Assembly: GCA_003574785.1 (NCBI GenBank)
Contig: QORU01000021.1
Coordinates: 56,736 to 120,735 of the forward strand
Direction of reading: 5' to 3'
Length of the DNA: 64,000 nucleotides
Source of the DNA: Taklimakanibacter deserti
GTDB lineage: Bacteria; Pseudomonadota; Alphaproteobacteria; Rhizobiales; Aestuariivirgaceae
Shown: positions 40,696 through 49,244 of the stretch, one piece after another
How the letters are laid out: each line of letters opens with the position of its first letter
Position numbering within the stretch: position 1 is the first letter of the stretch
Translations under genes and position numbers: made by a program
Notes under the pieces: generated by a model
The model's database searches: none
Told to the model about the DNA's origin: nothing
Seen by the model: only the letters and a program-made list of their open reading frames with translations

Positions 40696-41196
40696 ATGAC
40701 CCCGCTGCTTCAGATCCTGACGCTCCTGGCGGTGTCGATCGCCATGGCGCTGGCGCTCGCTCATGCGCTGGAGTTCCCGGGCAAGCTCAGGCTTTCGCGC
40801 GCCGACTACGAGACCGTCCAGGAGATCTATTATCCGGGCTTCACCTATGGCGGCGCCAGCGAAGGTATCGGACTGCTGCTCTTGCTCATCCTGCTGTTGC
40901 TCGGGCCCTGGGAAGGCGTGCCCTTCTGGCTGACGCTCTCGGCACTGCTCACGGTCATCGTGATGCATGGCGTCTATTGGCTCTTCATTCACCCGATCAA
41001 CAGCTTCTGGCTCAAGGATTTCGAGCTCAAGGGTTTCGGCGCGCGCTTCTTCGGTTTCGATTTCCGTACACGGAACGATTCAGGGCTCAGGCCCGATTGG
41101 ACGGAGCTGCGCGACCGCTGGGAATATGCCCATATCGCGCGCGCCGCCCTGGGCCTGCTCGCGCTTATGCTTCTCGCCGCGGCCCTCGCGCTTTAG
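40696..41196 (+). CDS. DUF1772-like membrane protein
   Basis: This protein of about 166 residues has four hydrophobic segments (residues near 5-25, 55-75, 80-100 and 145-163). The first helix ends in HALEFPGKLRLSRADY and is followed by EIYYPGFTYGGASEGIG, which resembles DUF1772/anthrone oxygenase-like proteins. No catalytic residues can be assigned. ATG at 40681 is an in-frame alternative start. The divergent gene to the left is DUF2905. Confidence 0.55.
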   Translation: MTPLLQILTLLAVSIAMALALAHALEFPGKLRLSRADYETVQEIYYPGFTYGGASEGIGLLLLLILLLLGPWEGVPFWLTLSALLTVIVMHGVYWLFIHPINSFWLKDFELKGFGARFFGFDFRTRNDSGLRPDWTELRDRWEYAHIARAALGLLALMLLAAALAL

Positions 41197-41350
41197 TTGG
41201 TTCGTCCAGCGGCAGCCGCGCGAGGCAGTCCTGCGCCAGCCTCAGATAGGTTTCATCCTTCATCTCTCCGAAGTTGGCGAGCGCGGCTTCAAACCGGTTT
41301 TTCGCAAACAAAAGATAAAGCGTGATGGCGATTCGATGTAAAGCCATCAC
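41165..41350 (-). CDS. hypothetical small protein beginning in a palindromic repeat
   Basis: This is a 61-codon frame whose start codon lies inside the dispersed inverted repeat at 41316-41356. Residues 18-50 (AKNRFEAALANFGEMK, then DETYLRLAQDCLARL) look like helical protein with good codon use. It overlaps the end of the plus-strand gene by 32 bases. It might be the tail of an older gene whose front was replaced by the repeat, or spurious. Confidence 0.25.
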   Translation of the reverse strand: MMALHRIAITLYLLFAKNRFEAALANFGEMKDETYLRLAQDCLARLPLDEPTKARGPRREA

Positions 41351-41356
41351 GCTTTA
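41316..41356. repeat. dispersed 14-bp inverted repeat, copy 1
   Basis: TAAAGCGTGATGGC and its exact complement GCCATCACGCTTTA flank a 13-base loop. The same arms and the same loop length recur at 46226-46266. It would form a long hairpin in RNA of either strand and lies 24 bases from the end of the alpha/beta hydrolase gene. Confidence 0.75.
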
Positions 41357-41379
41357 GCATTCTGGCGGGCGATGATTTC

Positions 41380-42204
41380 CTAGCCCTTGATGAAGCTCAG
41401 GAGATCGCTGTTGATCGTTTCGGCCTCGGTCGTCGGCATGCCATGCGGGAAGCCCTTATAGGTCTTGAGGATCCCGTTCTTCAGGAGCTTTGCCGACAAG
41501 GGTGCCGAGTCGGCATAGGGCACGATCTGGTCGTCATCGCCATGCATCACCAGCACCGGTACCGTGATCTTCTTCAAATCTTCGGTGAAGTCGGTCTGCG
41601 AGAAGGCGACGATGCCGTCATAATGGGCCTTGGCGCCGCCCATCATCCCCTGGCGCCACCAGTTCCAGATCACGCCTTGCCGAGGCTTGGCGCCCGGGCG
41701 GTTGTAGCCATAGAAGGGGCCGGCCGGCACGTCGTAATAGAACTGGGCGCGGTTGCCGGCGACCTCGGCCTGGAAACCGTCGAACACCTCCTTGGGGAGC
41801 CCGCCCGGATTGGCCGGCGTCTTGACCATCAGCGGCGGCACCGCTGCGATGATCGCCGCTTTCGCCACCCGGGCCTCGCCATGGCGCGCCAGATAATGCA
41901 CGACTTCGCCGCCGCCGGTGGAATGGCCGACATGGACGGCGTCCTTGAGATCGAGATGCTTCGTCAGGGCGGCGAGGTCGTCGGCATAGTGATCCATGTC
42001 ATGGCCATGGCCGACCTGGGTGGACCGGCCATGGCCGCGGCGGTCATGGGCGATGACGCGGAAGCCTTGGTTGAAGAAGAAGAGCATCTGGGCGTCCCAG
42101 TCATCGGCCGAGAGCGGCCAGCCATGGCTGAAGACGATGGGCTGGCCCTTGCCCCAGTCCTTGTAGAAGATGTCGACGCCGTCCTGGGTGGTGACGATAG
42201 GCAT
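41380..42204 (-). CDS. alpha/beta hydrolase, cofactor-free haloperoxidase-like
   Basis: This 274-residue enzyme starts [20 protein letters not shown], the standard opening of non-haem chloroperoxidase-like hydrolases. The oxyanion motif is SHGWPLS, the nucleophile Ser is in GHSTGGGE, the acid is in [11 protein letters not shown] and the catalytic His in FPHGMP. These form the Ser-Asp-His triad. A much longer open frame to 43500 is antisense to the AraC gene and not part of the protein. It is divergent from that regulator, which probably controls it. Physiological substrates are likely esters or lactones. Confidence 0.88.
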   Translation of the reverse strand: MPIVTTQDGVDIFYKDWGKGQPIVFSHGWPLSADDWDAQMLFFFNQGFRVIAHDRRGHGRSTQVGHGHDMDHYADDLAALTKHLDLKDAVHVGHSTGGGEVVHYLARHGEARVAKAAIIAAVPPLMVKTPANPGGLPKEVFDGFQAEVAGNRAQFYYDVPAGPFYGYNRPGAKPRQGVIWNWWRQGMMGGAKAHYDGIVAFSQTDFTEDLKKITVPVLVMHGDDDQIVPYADSAPLSAKLLKNGILKTYKGFPHGMPTTEAETINSDLLSFIKG

Positions 42205-42318
42205 GGTTCTGATCCTTTGTTGAATGCGAATGCGACGGTTGAACGTCTTTGACATGGAAAAGATAGGCAGTCCGGCGCATGATGCGGATTGGCAAAACTG
42301 ACATTCTTCAGGGCGAAA

Positions 42319-43323
42319 GTGACAAGGAACCCCGAGACCTCCCTGACCGAGATCGCCATACTGGACTACCGCCATTCCCAACGCACCGCGATCCACGGCC
42401 TGACCGACCTCTTCATCGAGGCGAGCCGGATTTCGCGCGAGATGGGGGGAGCGACGGCGCGCACGCTGCGCGTCACCCATTGGCGGCCCGGCACATCTGG
42501 ACGCGAGCTGGAAGTGAGCTTCGACACGCATGCGGGACATCCGGCCCGGCCGGCGGTCATCATCGCGCCGCCGACGCTCCATGGGCCGCCGGCGCTCGAG
42601 ACGAGCGCAGCCTTTGCCGGCTGGCTGCGCCGCAAGCATGAGGAAGGGACGACGCTGTGCTCGGTCTGCGGCGGCACTTTCCTCCTGGCCGACACCGGGC
42701 TGCTGCGCAATCGTCGCGCGACCACGCATTGGGGCTATGCCGAAGAGCTGGCGAGACGTCATCCCGATATCCATGTCGATGGCGACAAGGTGATCGTCGA
42801 TGATGGCGACATCATCACGGCGGGCGGCATCATGGCCTGGACCGATATGGGCCTGAAGCTCATCGACCGGTTCCTGGGCTCCGCCGTGATGCTGACCACG
42901 GCGAAATTCTTCCTGATCGATACCGCCGGGCGCGAGCAGCGTTTCTACAGCAGCTTTTCGCCCAAGCTGCGGCATGGTGACGAGGCCGTGCTCAAGGTGC
43001 AGCATTGGCTGCAGAAGGAGGGTTTGCGCAAGGCGACGCTGCCGGCGATGGCGGCCTTGGCCGGGCTCGAGGAGCGCACCTTCCTGCGCCGCTTCCGCAA
43101 GGCGACGGAACTCAACCCGACCGAATATTGCCAGCGCTTGCGCGTCGGCAAGGCGCGCGAGATGCTGGAGCTGACGAACCGCACCATCGACCAGGTGGCC
43201 TGGGATGTCGGCTATGAGGACACGAGTTCCTTCCGCAAGGTGTTTCAGAAGGTTGTGGGGCTGAAGCCCGGGGATTATCGCAAGCGCTTCGCGGTCACGC
43301 CGTCCGCGCCGGCGCATCAATGA
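42319..43323 (+). CDS. GlxA-type AraC-family transcriptional regulator
   Basis: This protein of about 334 residues has an N-terminal DJ-1/PfpI-like domain (residues about 8-180, with the Cys in [18 protein letters not shown]) and a C-terminal AraC HTH (about 220-320, with [21 protein letters not shown] and [18 protein letters not shown]). Proteins of this architecture sense small metabolites. GTG at 42319 is my preferred start; TTG at 42289 is an alternative. It is divergent from the hydrolase and followed after 12 bases by a cupin gene. Confidence 0.82.
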   Translation: MTRNPETSLTEIAILDYRHSQRTAIHGLTDLFIEASRISREMGGATARTLRVTHWRPGTSGRELEVSFDTHAGHPARPAVIIAPPTLHGPPALETSAAFAGWLRRKHEEGTTLCSVCGGTFLLADTGLLRNRRATTHWGYAEELARRHPDIHVDGDKVIVDDGDIITAGGIMAWTDMGLKLIDRFLGSAVMLTTAKFFLIDTAGREQRFYSSFSPKLRHGDEAVLKVQHWLQKEGLRKATLPAMAALAGLEERTFLRRFRKATELNPTEYCQRLRVGKAREMLELTNRTIDQVAWDVGYEDTSSFRKVFQKVVGLKPGDYRKRFAVTPSAPAHQ

Positions 43324-43335
43324 GTGAGGATGAAG

Positions 43336-43743
43336 ATGGACATCAAGCGAAGCGGCTCGCGGCCGTCGAGAAAAGGCCCGGCTGAGTATTTCACCGGGAA
43401 TGTGCGCATCGATCCGGTATTCGACGCGGCCGATCCGGCGCGCGTGCGCGCGCTCGCCGTCACCTTCGAGCCGGGCGCCCGCACCGCCTGGCATACGCAT
43501 CCGCTCGGCCAGATATTGATCGTCACTTCAGGCACCGGCCGGGCACAGCATTGGGGAGGTCCCGTCGAGGAGATCCGGCCGGGCGACGTCGTCTGGTTTC
43601 CGCCCGGCGAGAGACATTGGCATGGCGCGGCACCGTCATCGTCGATGACTCACATCGCCATTCAGGAAGCGCTCGACGGCAACACGGCCGACTGGCTCGA
43701 GCAGGTCAGCGACGAGCAATATAATGCGGGTAAAGTCGGCTAG
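43336..43743 (+). CDS. cupin-domain protein (mandelonitrile lyase-like)
   Basis: This 135-residue single cupin begins [20 protein letters not shown]. The metal ligands fit the pattern HTHPLGQ (two His and a Gln) and a later His in GERHWHGA. The opening [16 protein letters not shown] is shared with (R)-mandelonitrile lyase-like manganese cupins. It is probably a small metal enzyme co-transcribed with the GlxA-type gene. GAGG lies six bases before the ATG. Confidence 0.8.
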   Translation: MDIKRSGSRPSRKGPAEYFTGNVRIDPVFDAADPARVRALAVTFEPGARTAWHTHPLGQILIVTSGTGRAQHWGGPVEEIRPGDVVWFPPGERHWHGAAPSSSMTHIAIQEALDGNTADWLEQVSDEQYNAGKVG

Positions 43744-44002
43744 GAGTCATACATTCCCAGCTTGCCTCTCTATTCACGCGCGATTGCGGCGCTCTTTCGA
43801 ATTGCGCGAACGAAAGTGCGAAAGCGAACGAAAACGAATGTACGTTAGCGTACGCGGTCACGCTTCCTTGAACATCTAACATGTCACCATCGCATTAAAT
43901 CGCGTTAAAATGGCCGGAAACACGGGCGTTCTGCGCAAATATGATTCGCTTGCGCCGACACTCAGGCATATGATCGCTTCATGACGGTGCAAGGAGGCAA
44001 GA
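43744..44002. other. intergenic region with AACGAAA/ACGTTAGCGTACG repeats
   Basis: About 260 bases without a gene. Around 43790-43855 short near-direct repeats of GCGAACGAAA occur next to GTACGTTAGCGTACG, a small dyad. A promoter for the DUF2171 gene probably lies here, but no sigma-factor consensus is clear. Confidence 0.3.
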
Positions 44003-44218
44003 ATGACAGAAACTCGCCTTCACGATGATCCGATGAGCCGTGTCCGCCAACAGATGGAAGTCATTACCGCAGACGGCCGGTGTGCCGGTCATGTGAGCGG
44101 CTGCACGGCAGACGAGATTTTCATGAACAGGTCCGACCAGCCGATACCGAAAGAGTGGGTCAGGCGTGTAGACCGCGAGGTCTATATTTCCAAACGCTGG
44201 AATGACCTTACGCATTGA
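44003..44218 (+). CDS. DUF2171-like small protein
   Basis: This 71-residue protein has the DUF2171/PRC-barrel-like core QQMEVITADGRCAGHVSGC, then IPKEWVRRVDREVYISK. Such proteins are usually induced in stress or stationary phase in alphaproteobacteria. AAGGAGGC precedes the ATG by several bases. It is followed 33 bases later by another small gene. Confidence 0.7.
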   Translation: MTETRLHDDPMSRVRQQMEVITADGRCAGHVSGCTADEIFMNRSDQPIPKEWVRRVDREVYISKRWNDLTH

Positions 44219-44251
44219 CCGCGGCATCCCTTCCTGAGGGAGGAATTGAGC

Positions 44252-44449
44252 ATGGCTACAGGCTATTTCGACGGCGCCCAGCTCGCGGCGCTTTACAAGG
44301 AACTTCAGCAGGAATGCGCGGAATATGCGCGCGAGCATGGTGCGATCACCGCGGCACAGGAGAATGAGATCGCGGCACGCCTGATGATGGCGGCGCGCAG
44401 CAATCCGCCGTCAAAGACACCTTTGACCGCCGTCGATCCGGCAGCGTGA
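44252..44449 (+). CDS. hypothetical small protein
   Basis: This 65-residue acidic helical protein starts MATGYFDGAQLAALYKEL. A strong GGAGGA site lies upstream. I recognise no domain. It probably shares a transcript with the DUF2171 gene. Confidence 0.6.
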   Translation: MATGYFDGAQLAALYKELQQECAEYAREHGAITAAQENEIAARLMMAARSNPPSKTPLTAVDPAA

Positions 44450-44465
44450 TGAATGTCCGGCGCGG

Positions 44466-44801
44466 CTACTCGCCGCCCTGGGCTTCGACGACCATTTCGA
44501 CAAACCTGCCTTCGGCATCGAAGGTGCACTGAAAGGCCCGCGTGCCGTTGGACCCTTGGTCCGCCGCACCGGGCACCGAGAAGACATTGCTGCCCTCGAC
44601 GAGCTTCTTCAGCTTCACCTTGTTCGGCTTCACCGCGAACATCTCAATGGCCATGTTGCGGCAGTAGTTCGGCATTTCCTTCTTGTTTATCGCAGGCCCG
44701 GTTCCCGCCACCTCGGCAAGGGCCGAAGCCGTGCCGGACAGGAGAAGTCCGCCGGCGAGGATAAGCCAAACGATATGACGTGCATGAGGATGTGAACGCA
44801 A
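44466..44801 (-). CDS. hypothetical secreted protein
   Basis: This 111-residue protein has a signal peptide (HIVWLILAGGLLLSGTASALA, split: HIVWLILAGG and LLLSGTASALA). The mature part contains two Cys residues (NYCRNMAIEMF and FQCTFDAEGRFVEMV) that could form a disulfide. I recognise no family. It converges on the small gene ending at 44449. Confidence 0.6.
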   Translation of the reverse strand: MRSHPHARHIVWLILAGGLLLSGTASALAEVAGTGPAINKKEMPNYCRNMAIEMFAVKPNKVKLKKLVEGSNVFSVPGAADQGSNGTRAFQCTFDAEGRFVEMVVEAQGGE

Positions 44802-44950
44802 ATTTCTGTCCTCTCATGGATGGGCGCCCGCCATATCCTGCCTTCGCTCTGACATGGCGTCAAATCGAATTAGCGTTGGGGAAGAAACCGGAGGTCTGGC
44901 GGCTGTTAACCGTCACGGGAGGCAGGGTTCCGGCCGCCGCGGCGGTGGAA

Positions 44951-46121
44951 CTATGCCGGCGTGAGCGGCAAGCGCCGCTCGATGATGCGCGCCATGATGC
45001 TGGCGCCGACCGGCAGCACCTCCTCATCGAGGATGAAGGCCGGATTGTGCACCGGAATGCCGCCCTTGTGCCCCAAGGTGCAATAGGCGCCGGGCACCAC
45101 TTTCAGCATGTCGGCGAAATCCTCGCTGCCGGTCACGACCTCCTTGGTCTCGGACACATTCTCGGGGCCGACGATCTCGGAGGCTGCCGCCAGATAGGCT
45201 TGCGACAGGCCGGCGTCATTGACCAGCACGTCGAAGATATTGCGCAGGTCGACATCGATGCTCACCGCATGAGCAAGCGCCGCCCCGGCGCACAGCGCGC
45301 GGACACGATCATGGATCAGCTGCATGGTGGCATCGTCGAAATAGCGGATGGTGCCCGCAATCGTCGCCGTGTCGGGGACGACATTATAGGCCGAGCCCGA
45401 ATGGATCTGGGTGACCGAAAGCACCGCCGGGCGCACCGCCGGAACGTTGCGGGCAACGACCGTCTGCAGATCCTGCACGAGGCTCGTCGCCACGATGATG
45501 GGATCCTTGGCGTGATGCGGCATCGCCCCATGGCTGCCGACGCCGTTCACCGTGATATCGAAGAAGGTCGCACCCGCCATCGCCGCGCCGGGCTTCACGC
45601 CGACCGTGTTCGGCCGGGCGAGAGGATCATTGTGCAGGCCGTAGATCTCGTCGCAGGGAAACCGGTTGAACAGCCCTTTCGCCCAGCATCCGGCGCGCAC
45701 CGCCGAGCCCTTCTTCCGCCGGCTGGAAGATGAAAACCGCGGTGCCGGCGAAATCGCGCGTCTCCGCCAGATAGCGGGCGGCGCCGAGCAGCATCGTCGT
45801 ATGCCCGTCATGGCCGCAGCCATGGAAGCGGCCGGGCGTCTTCGAGGCATAGGCGAGATTGGTCTGCTCGTTCATCGGCAAGGCGTCCATGTCGGCGCGC
45901 AGGCCGATGCTGCGCATGCCCGTCTGCCGGCCCTTCAGCACGCCGACGACGCCCGCCTGGGCGAGGCCGGTGTGAACCTCGATGCCCCAGGAGACGAGCT
46001 TCTCGGCGACGATGCGGCTCGTCCGGATTTCCTCGAAGCCGATTTCGGGATGGCTGTGAAGGTCGCGGCGTATGGCGGTCAGCTCGTCCGCGAAATCGGC
46101 AATTCTGGGAAGCACTGGCAT
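44951..46121 (-). pseudogene. M20-family amidohydrolase/peptidase with a frameshift
   Basis: The gene encodes a full M20D (hippurate hydrolase/amidohydrolase-type) enzyme in two frames. The first part has RRDLHSHPEIGFEE, RADMDALP, HGCGHDGHTTMLLG and the catalytic PAEEGLGGARRML. The frame then shifts in the TTT run at 45677-45679, where one extra base is present. The second frame continues with GLFNRFPCDEIYGLHNDPLA to the end with all later motifs (GSHGAMPHHAKDP, GSEDFADML). Removing that base restores a normal protein of about 389 residues. It could be a recent mutation or a sequencing error. ATG at 46121 has GAGG upstream. Confidence 0.8.
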
Positions 46122-46225
46122 GCGAATCCTCATGAAGAAGGAGGCAAAACGGCAGAGTAAACGAAGCTCGTTCAGGCGCGAGAGGCGATGCGCCGCGCTG
46201 CCATTTGCGATGCCGGCTTCGACGG

Positions 46226-46266
46226 TAAAGCGTGATGGCCATTCACTGCAATGCCATCACGCTTTA
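46226..46266. repeat. dispersed 14-bp inverted repeat, copy 2
   Basis: The arms TAAAGCGTGATGGC/GCCATCACGCTTTA are identical to those at 41316-41356, again with a 13-base loop of different sequence. It lies in the gap upstream of the M20 gene. Confidence 0.75.
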
Positions 46267-46371
46267 GGGAGCGCTTCATCACCGGGGGTTGGATTTGGCG
46301 CGAGCCCCGGGCATAGTCACAGCTTTCCGTCTTGAGGCCAACCCCTAGATTGTGCTGCGACAATCAGCCGG

Positions 46372-46467
46372 CCCCTCCTTCGCTAAAGCTTCGGAGGGCT
46401 CCTTTCCAGTCCTGCGAAGCGCGTCAGCGCGAAGCAGGGCCCTCCTTCGCCAAGGCTTCGGAGGGCC
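46372..46467. repeat. paired palindromic intergenic elements
   Basis: Two related palindromes, CCCTCCTTCGC...GCTTCGGAGGG at 46372-46399 and a longer-armed copy at 46438-46467, flank a third imperfect palindrome (CTGCGAAGCGCG/GCGCGAAGCAG). Composite elements of this kind occur in many rhizobial intergenic regions. It lies just past the 3' end of the minus-strand gene ending at 46472. Confidence 0.7.
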
Positions 46468-46471
46468 GCGA

Positions 46472-46903
46472 TTATTTGCACAGTCCCAGATAGTCGCTAG
46501 CCTTCACCGTCTTGAAGCCTTTTCCATAGGCGGGAAGCTTGCCGAGGCGTTTCAGGTTCCGAGGCCCGATGAAGGCGACCCACACCGGGTCGAGGCCCTT
46601 CATGGGCTTTTTCGTCTCCTTGTCGAAACCGAGATGGAAATTGAGCTTGGCGCCGGGGCTGGCGCAGATGCGCGCCGGCATCCGGCTCTCGAGATAGACC
46701 ACTTGCATCGCCGCGGCTGAATATTGATCGCCGGTCACGCGATAGCCCTTGCCGCTGCGGATCATGTCCAGGGCTTGGGCGATGTAGCTGTAGACATCGC
46801 CGCCGGGCCGCCAGCCGATCGTCGAGGATCGGGCAAGCGCCGGCTGCGGGCTGTTCATTCCGGCAGCGAGCGCCATCGCCGCCAGCACCAGCCATCGCGA
46901 CAT
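46472..46903 (-). CDS. hypothetical secreted protein
   Basis: This 143-residue protein has a signal peptide (MSRWLVLAAMALAAGMNS). The mature part contains GWRPGGDVYSYIAQALDMI, a Cys in RMPARICASPGA and a C-terminal Cys (YLGLCK), which could pair. I recognise no family. The stop lies right beside the palindromic elements. ATG at 46921 is an in-frame alternative start. Confidence 0.6.
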   Translation of the reverse strand: MSRWLVLAAMALAAGMNSPQPALARSSTIGWRPGGDVYSYIAQALDMIRSGKGYRVTGDQYSAAAMQVVYLESRMPARICASPGAKLNFHLGFDKETKKPMKGLDPVWVAFIGPRNLKRLGKLPAYGKGFKTVKASDYLGLCK

Positions 46904-47179
46904 CGGCTTCTCCACGATCATCCTGAGCCGGAGATGATGATATTGCCTGTCAAGGATAGCCCAAAAAGCCGGGCACGATCAGGATTAATTTGGCCGTCGT
47001 AGCTCTCGCGAATGGCCGCCCTGTTGCATGAGGATCACGCATTGCTGGATTGTGGAGACCCGCTTCTCTCGGCCATTGACCCCCTTCATACGCAACGTCA
47101 GATTGGCGTCAGGCTCAGGGGAATCGGCCGGACAGCAGATGCTCGTCGGAGCTTCATGGAGACGAGAGGATCAGAGATT

Positions 47180-47677
47180 ATGGGGATTATTCCAGACCTA
47201 GCCGCGTTCAAGAAGAGCCTCGCTTCCCTTCCGGCGAAGACCTTTGAGCCCGGAGAAACCGTGCTGGCGGCGGGATCGAAGACCGGGCAATTGTTCATTC
47301 TTCGCCAGGGCGTCGTCGAAGTCGTCAGAGACGGCCTGCAGATCGCTGTCGTCTCCGAGCCCGGCGCGGTGTTCGGCGAGCTCTCCGTGATATTGGACAA
47401 GCCGCATACCGCCGACGTGCGCGCCGTGGAGCGCTCCGAATTCCATGTCGCCAAGGCTTCCTCGCTGCTCGCCGAGAACGCCGCGGCCTTGCTTTATGTA
47501 TCGGCGCTGCTGGCGCAACGTCTCGACGCCGCCAATGAAATCATTGTCGAGATCAAGGCGGAACTGGGCGAGGGCAAACGCCCCGGGGTGATCACCAAGG
47601 CGCTGGAGAAGCTCGAGAAGCTTTTGAGTCGGAGCGGCGCCAACACGCCGGATTTCGCTTACTATCCGATCCTTTGA
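47180..47677 (+). CDS. cyclic-nucleotide-binding-domain protein without DNA-binding domain
   Basis: This protein of about 165 residues has one CRP-like cNMP-binding beta-barrel: FEPGETVLAAGSKTGQLFIL, GVVEVVRDGLQIAVVSEPGA, and the phosphate-binding cassette GELSVILDKPHTADVRAVE with its Arg. A helix of the dimer type follows, but no HTH. The C-terminus is a Lys/Glu-rich helix. It may sense cAMP or cGMP and act through a partner. The long frame to 47012 has no good start, so ATG at 47180 is used. Confidence 0.75.
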   Translation: MGIIPDLAAFKKSLASLPAKTFEPGETVLAAGSKTGQLFILRQGVVEVVRDGLQIAVVSEPGAVFGELSVILDKPHTADVRAVERSEFHVAKASSLLAENAAALLYVSALLAQRLDAANEIIVEIKAELGEGKRPGVITKALEKLEKLLSRSGANTPDFAYYPIL

Positions 47678-47807
47678 AGCCGACTTTCCTCGCGCCGCCG
47701 GATGTGGTTAGCATTGCGTGGTTTCATGCCGCCGGGGTGCGGCTGAAATAGCTACAAAACAGGTAAAAAGGGGAGCAAACCATCGGGGATGAGAAGGAAA
47801 GACAATC

Positions 47808-48080
47808 ATGGCTATGCGACATCTGATGGTTTGCGTGATTCTGGGAGGCTTCATCCACACCACCCTGCCCATCGATCCGCAACCGGCGGAGGCGGCACAG
47901 ACCACTGTCAAAAAGAAAAAGAAGAAGGTCGACCAGAAGAAGCAAGCATATCCGCACGGGAAGAAGAAATATCCGTGGGGCGAGCCCAACGCAGGCTGGA
48001 GCGACCGCTGCATTTTTTACTACGACACCTATGACGGCTGGATACCGCCTTTTTGCCGCCCCTATGGCCGCACTTACTGA
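47808..48080 (+). CDS. small Lys-rich exported protein
   Basis: This 90-residue protein has a signal peptide (MRHLMVCVILGGFIHTTLP) followed by a basic stretch (VKKKKKKVDQKKQAY, then HGKKKYPWGEP). The C-terminus has two Cys in RCIFYYDTYDGW and PPFCRPYGRTY. AAGGAAAG precedes the ATG. Similar small basic secreted proteins are common in Hyphomicrobiales, but no function is known. Confidence 0.55.
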   Translation: MAMRHLMVCVILGGFIHTTLPIDPQPAEAAQTTVKKKKKKVDQKKQAYPHGKKKYPWGEPNAGWSDRCIFYYDTYDGWIPPFCRPYGRTY

Positions 48081-48157
48081 TCGCGTGCGAACCTTGCTCC
48101 CGGACATGCTGAAGCTCTCGGCTTGCTATTGAGGTGCTGCCGACTTACGCTTTGGCG

Positions 48158-48652
48158 ATGACGCGCCTTGCCGCCAGCCTTGCCGCCGCGGTGCTGTTTG
48201 CCGCCCTCCCTGGACAGGCGGCTGAAGCCGCTGACAGTTACGAAACCACGCTCAGTGGCGAAAGCGAGGCGCCGGCCTCCAGCGTGGTGTTCTCCGAGAA
48301 AGGTTGCGAGGAGGAGTGCAATGCGGCGAGCCTTCACTGCGACGGCTCTCGCCGCATCTCATTTGATGTCGCAGATGTGCCGTCCAAGAATGCAGCGGCA
48401 GCCATCACCAGCGACAAGCAGGAGATTGCGGTGAAAGCCGGTGGCAAGACTTTCGGCTTCCCCATCGAGGAACTGCGCTTTGTCGAACTGACCGGATCCT
48501 GGGACGTGAGCGGCCACTTGTTTACCGATCCGGCGGCATTCACGGCCGCGCTCGCCAAAGCGGCAAGCTTCAAAGCCACGCTCGGCGGCCAGAGCCTGAC
48601 GCTCCCGGTCACGGCGGATGTCAAAACCTGGGCGGCAGCCTGCGTGAAGTGA
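48158..48652 (+). CDS. hypothetical periplasmic protein
   Basis: This 164-residue protein has a signal peptide (MTRLAASLAAAVLFAALPG). The mature part has a Cys-rich turn (EKGCEEECNAASLHCDG) and a C-terminal Cys. I recognise no domain. ATG at 48158 fits the signal peptide; the longer frame to 48134 is less likely. Confidence 0.55.
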   Translation: MTRLAASLAAAVLFAALPGQAAEAADSYETTLSGESEAPASSVVFSEKGCEEECNAASLHCDGSRRISFDVADVPSKNAAAAITSDKQEIAVKAGGKTFGFPIEELRFVELTGSWDVSGHLFTDPAAFTAALAKAASFKATLGGQSLTLPVTADVKTWAAACVK

Positions 48653-48722
48653 CGGCGATTCCTGCGCGGTTGCAGAATGCACGTACCAACGATACAGATA
48701 CTCGATCGTCATAAGCGATGAT

Positions 48723-49223
48723 ATGGAGGGGGTCTTGCGGCATCTTTCGGTAGTCTTTCTTGTCCTCCTCGGCCTGACGACAACGGCGGTGGCGGCGAGC
48801 TCGAATTTCGAATGCCCGGCGCAGCCTGGCGATTATCTCAAGCTCGGTCCCGCCGAGATGGCGGCTCTGCTGCCGGTCGGCGATCCCCTGGACGATCCGG
48901 CCAAACTGGACGCGGCCATCGACACCTTGCGCCGGCAAGGTCTTTCCTCTGCTCTGATCATCGACGGCCTGATCGGCTCCTACTGCCCGATCGTCGCCGC
49001 GGACACATCGCTTACCGTGCCGCAGAAGACCTCGCGCGTGCAGAAATTCGCGATGCGCATTACCCGGCTCGTCTATTCCTTCGAGGGCGCCGAGGCCATT
49101 ATCCTGGATGTTCCCTTCGATCCGCCGGTGGTCGATGCCATCAGAAGCAAAGCCGCGGCGGCCGGCGTAACTCCGGAGAAGTGGATCGCCGAGGCGGTGG
49201 ATACGGTCCTGAACTCGAAATAA
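48723..49223 (+). CDS. hypothetical secreted protein
   Basis: This 166-residue protein has a signal peptide (RHLSVVFLVLLGLTTTAVA). The mature part is helical, with FECPAQPGDYLKLGPAEMA, ALIIDGLIGSYCPIVAAD and a C-terminal DAIRSKAAAAGVTPEKWI. Two Cys could pair. No known family is recognised. It converges on the nitroreductase gene with a 21-base gap. Confidence 0.55.
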   Translation: MEGVLRHLSVVFLVLLGLTTTAVAASSNFECPAQPGDYLKLGPAEMAALLPVGDPLDDPAKLDAAIDTLRRQGLSSALIIDGLIGSYCPIVAADTSLTVPQKTSRVQKFAMRITRLVYSFEGAEAIILDVPFDPPVVDAIRSKAAAAGVTPEKWIAEAVDTVLNSK

Positions 49224-49244
49224 CCGTTCTTGCGGAGATGTCGG

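Noticed and set aside
42205..43500. Minus-strand extension of the alpha/beta hydrolase to 706 residues
   Set aside because: It is antisense to the AraC-type regulator, and the hydrolase has a standard family start at 42204.
43780..43860. Short repeats as a CRISPR-like array
   Set aside because: The GCGAACGAAA units are adjacent, imperfect and too short, with no spacers and no cas genes in the window.
45670..45690. Programmed ribosomal frameshift in the M20 gene
   Set aside because: There is no slippery heptamer and no downstream stem-loop, and M20 enzymes are not known to use frameshifting.
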